Notes under the pieces: generated by a model
Told to the model about the DNA's origin: nothing
The model's input: only the letters and a program-made list of their open reading frames with translations
Database searches by the model: none
Position numbers and translations under genes: made by a program
Shown here: positions 62,330 to 64,000 of the stretch, piece by piece
How the letters are laid out: each line of letters starts with the position of its first letter
How positions within the stretch are numbered: position 1 is the first letter of the stretch
Assembly (NCBI GenBank): GCA_905209075.1
Contig: CAJLRL010000002.1
Coordinates: 153,187 to 217,186, forward strand
DNA length: 64,000 nucleotides
Direction of reading: 5' to 3'
Origin: an uncultured Lachnospiraceae bacterium
Lineage (GTDB): Bacteria; Bacillota; Clostridia; Lachnospirales; Lachnospiraceae

Positions 62330-63463
62330 ATGAATAAAAAAGCGGCTGTTTTTGCAGTATGTGCAATGGCCGGAGTAGTGACTCTGGGAGCATGTGGCAA
62401 TACAATAAGCGAAGAAATTTCCAAACAGGAAAAGGCAGGAACAAGAAAAGAGAAAAAGGCAAAGGATTCAACAGAATCAGTATCAAAAAAAGAATCAGAT
62501 ACACAAAAAGCGTCAAAAACCGATAAATCTGAAACTGACAAGTCTGCAAAGACAACAGAACAGACAGATGATAAGAAGGATATAAAAATAAATGATGATA
62601 TTTATCATTATTTTGGGATGGGTTACGACGATCTTGTTGCAGAACTTGGTACACCATCATGGAATTCAGGAACAGAAGACTGGCTTGGAAGACAGATAAG
62701 ATATGATGATAAAAAAATCTATTTTACACAGGTACCGAATTATGTGGATCAGGTAGGAGAAGTTTCAGGTGCGCTGTCTGTCATAACAAATATGAAGCAG
62801 TCAGATGTGGTGCAGGTTGCTGATCTTGCAAAGATGCTTGGGATAGGCGGGGATCTGAGATATTATGTCGATGAGGGCATAGGAGACTACAGCTATGATG
62901 AGGGAGCACTTGTAGCAGCCGGAACAAACGGCGATTATCTTATTACCATATTATTTAATGAGGATAAAAATGTTACGGGAACAAGTGATATTTTTATCAG
63001 GAAAATGTCTCTGTATCCTGCCGGACAAAATATGACTGAAGATGATGTAGAGAATGAAGTTTCGTCCATAAGAACCACATACAATGACATAGAAGAAAAC
63101 ATATCTGACCAGAGATACACAATAAAAGAAATTGAAGTGTCGGGTAAAAAGGCATCTGTTTATCTGGACTCAGAAAATAAGCCTGCATGTGTTGATATAG
63201 CAGACAGTAATATGCAAGGATATAGCTGTAAGTTGTATTATAAGGATGGAAATCTTATATTTACATATTATGAAGATCCGCAGGGAACATCGGAAAGATT
63301 ATATTTTAAAAACGGAAACTTATTCAGATGGCGCCACTGTGAGGACTCAGGCGATCCGGAGGATGCAGTAAACCATGATAACGAGGACAGTGTTGACTTT
63401 AAAGTGATGGAAAATAACGCAAAAGAACTTTCGAAGAAGATATGTCAGGAGCTGCAGCTATAG
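62330..63463 (+). CDS. Lipoprotein of unknown function
   Basis: 377 residues with a lipoprotein signal peptide: basic start, hydrophobic core (AAVFAVCAMAGVVT) and lipobox LGAC, cleaved before Cys near residue 22. Residues ~25-85 are a Lys/Ser/Thr-rich flexible linker. The domain after it (~90-375) begins DDIYHYFGMGYDDLVAELGTP, a pattern of small helix then beta strands, and includes a middle SxVVQVADLAKMLG segment. I do not recognise the family. It is anchored on the outside of the membrane. ATG follows AGGAGGAAAAA. Confidence 0.85.
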   Translation: MNKKAAVFAVCAMAGVVTLGACGNTISEEISKQEKAGTRKEKKAKDSTESVSKKESDTQKASKTDKSETDKSAKTTEQTDDKKDIKINDDIYHYFGMGYDDLVAELGTPSWNSGTEDWLGRQIRYDDKKIYFTQVPNYVDQVGEVSGALSVITNMKQSDVVQVADLAKMLGIGGDLRYYVDEGIGDYSYDEGALVAAGTNGDYLITILFNEDKNVTGTSDIFIRKMSLYPAGQNMTEDDVENEVSSIRTTYNDIEENISDQRYTIKEIEVSGKKASVYLDSENKPACVDIADSNMQGYSCKLYYKDGNLIFTYYEDPQGTSERLYFKNGNLFRWRHCEDSGDPEDAVNHDNEDSVDFKVMENNAKELSKKICQELQL

Positions 63464-63520
63464 ATAAAATCAGGAGTGTTAGGTGATTTTGAAAAATTTT
63501 TGGAAAAATAAAATTAGGGC

Positions 63521-63549
63521 TTGCAATTTGTAAATAGTTTTGGTATTAT
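63521..63549 (+). promoter_or_regulatory. Promoter of tRNA-Leu
   Basis: TTGCAA (63521-63526), 17-bp spacer, TATTAT (63544-63549), about 45 bp before the mature tRNA. Good sigma-A match. Confidence 0.65.
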
Positions 63550-63595
63550 ATCTAAGTCGCTTGAGAAAATCTCTTGCAGACATAATATAATACCT

Positions 63596-63680
63596 GCGGA
63601 AGTGTCGGAACTGGCAGACGAGCAAGACTAAGGATCTTGTGGCTATTGCAGTCGTGTGGGTTCAAGTCCCATCTTCCGCA
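63596..63680 (+). tRNA. tRNA-Leu, anticodon AAG
   Basis: 85 nt. Acceptor arms GCGGAAG and CTTCCGC pair fully, with discriminator A at 63680; CCA is not encoded. The anticodon stem CAAGA/TCTTG holds the loop CTAAGGA, so the anticodon is AAG, reading CUU. A long variable arm (class II) and T-arm GTGGG-TTCAAGT-CCCAT are as expected for Leu. The A at position 34 would need TadA-type editing to inosine to read CUC as well; most bacteria use GAG for this tRNA. Confidence 0.9.
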
Positions 63681-63690
63681 TTATAAAACT

Positions 63691-63725
63691 AAAAAGGGTT
63701 AAGCCTTATGGCTTAGCCCTTTTTA
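63691..63725 (+). terminator. Terminator after tRNA-Leu
   Basis: AAAAAGGGTTAAGCC pairs with GGCTTAGCCCTTTTT (one G-T pair). Confidence 0.88.
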
Positions 63726-63738
63726 ATTTTAGAAGCGG

Positions 63739-64000
63739 AAGCGGACCTTGACCCCATGGGTCCAAGTTCTCCGCTCCGCTTCGGTCGTCGCAGGACAAAC
63801 GTCCACCGGACGTTTTGCGACATCTTCCGCATTGCATTAAAAAGAGAGTGCCAAGTTTTAGAACTTGGTTCCTTTTTTTAATGCAAGACCGAAGCGGTCC
63901 ATGCCCCCAGATCAAGTTCTCCGCTCCGCTTCGGTCGTCGCAGGGCAAACGTCCACCGGACGTTTTGCGACATCTTCCGCATTGCATTAAAAGGAATGTG
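63739..64000. repeat. 150-bp tandem repeats carrying the tRNA-Leu 3' end
   Basis: The block CAAGTTCTCCGCTCCGC ... CATCTTCCGCATTGCATTAAAA occurs at 63763-63842 and again at 63913-63992, exactly 150 bp apart with one base change. CATCTTCCGCATT, the tRNA 3' end plus two bases (63670-63682), is reproduced at 63821-63833 and 63971-63983. Each unit also holds a strong hairpin AAACGTCC/GGACGTTT inside GTCGCA/TGCGAC, and the first is followed by a terminator-like hairpin at 63851-63879. The array runs on past the window end. No gene is supported here. Confidence 0.88.
63851..63879 (+). terminator. Terminator-like hairpin inside the tRNA-tail repeats
   Basis: CCAAGTT/AACTTGG with TTAG loop, followed by TTCC and seven T. 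It lies after a copy of the tRNA 3' end, at the same relative place as the terminator of the real tRNA. Confidence 0.65.

Noticed and set aside
63706..63987. 93-codon minus-strand ORF over the tRNA-tail repeats
   Set aside because: The peptide repeats because the DNA repeats. It has no ribosome site and reads through the GC-rich hairpins and terminators.

Overview
The window is a stretch of AT-rich Firmicutes chromosome. It is most likely from a gut Lachnospiraceae species (Roseburia / Agathobacter / Lachnospira / Butyrivibrio relatives). The evidence is plant-polysaccharide glycosidases (GH51, GH127, GH42) with YesL-type membrane proteins, a cytosolic [FeFe] hydrogenase, a DUF5721 protein, strong AGGAGG ribosome sites, and no rRNA, phage or large transposon. 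The genus is inferred from gene content only; no alignment could be run.

Layout. 1-8.8 kb: arabinan/galactan use. Genes are GH51 arabinofuranosidase (5' end cut off by the window), YesL-like protein, GH127 beta-L-arabinofuranosidase, L-arabinose isomerase, an AraC regulator divergent from a GH42 beta-galactosidase. 8.8-14 kb (mostly minus strand): MNT/HEPN pair, MATE exporter translationally coupled to a YjbR/MGMT fusion gene, a 147-bp MITE-like insertion with an 8-bp target duplication, a candidate type I toxin-antitoxin module, and a YtrA-type GntR regulator with its membrane partner. 14-24 kb: a 85-bp tandem repeat, MYG1-family protein, second MATE, purM-purN-purD with a HAD phosphatase, a GGDEF protein and a purine permease. 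24-32.6 kb: purA, ThrE-like exporter with an unknown partner, LysR regulator, iron alcohol dehydrogenase, TetR regulator, subtilase. 32.7-37.7 kb: MacAB-like operon with two different adaptor proteins.

38-44 kb: redox region with a [FeFe] hydrogenase followed by hypB, a 920-residue Fe-S/FAD oxidoreductase and hypA. A GntR/FadR-like palindrome occurs twice around the hypB promoter. 44-56 kb: polysaccharide deacetylase, cold-shock protein, DUF5721, M18 aminopeptidase, a GC-rich 215-bp element with terminal inverted repeats, DegV, FolC, two YhgE/Pip proteins flanking a small membrane protein, and IlvE. 56-64 kb: small ORF, decayed coding remnants, Amidase_2, TRM11-like methyltransferase, GGDEF-EAL protein, lipoprotein. 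The window ends at a tRNA-Leu with anticodon AAG, followed by 150-bp tandem repeats that copy the tRNA 3' end.

Most of the window is ordinary core and catabolic genome. The less expected signals are small: the type I toxin with its antisense promoter, the MITE with intact target duplication, the twin operators at hypB and the Ni-chaperone/oxidoreductase operon with no NiFe hydrogenase in view, the A34 tRNA-Leu with its repeat tail, and the 47.9-48.1 kb element.
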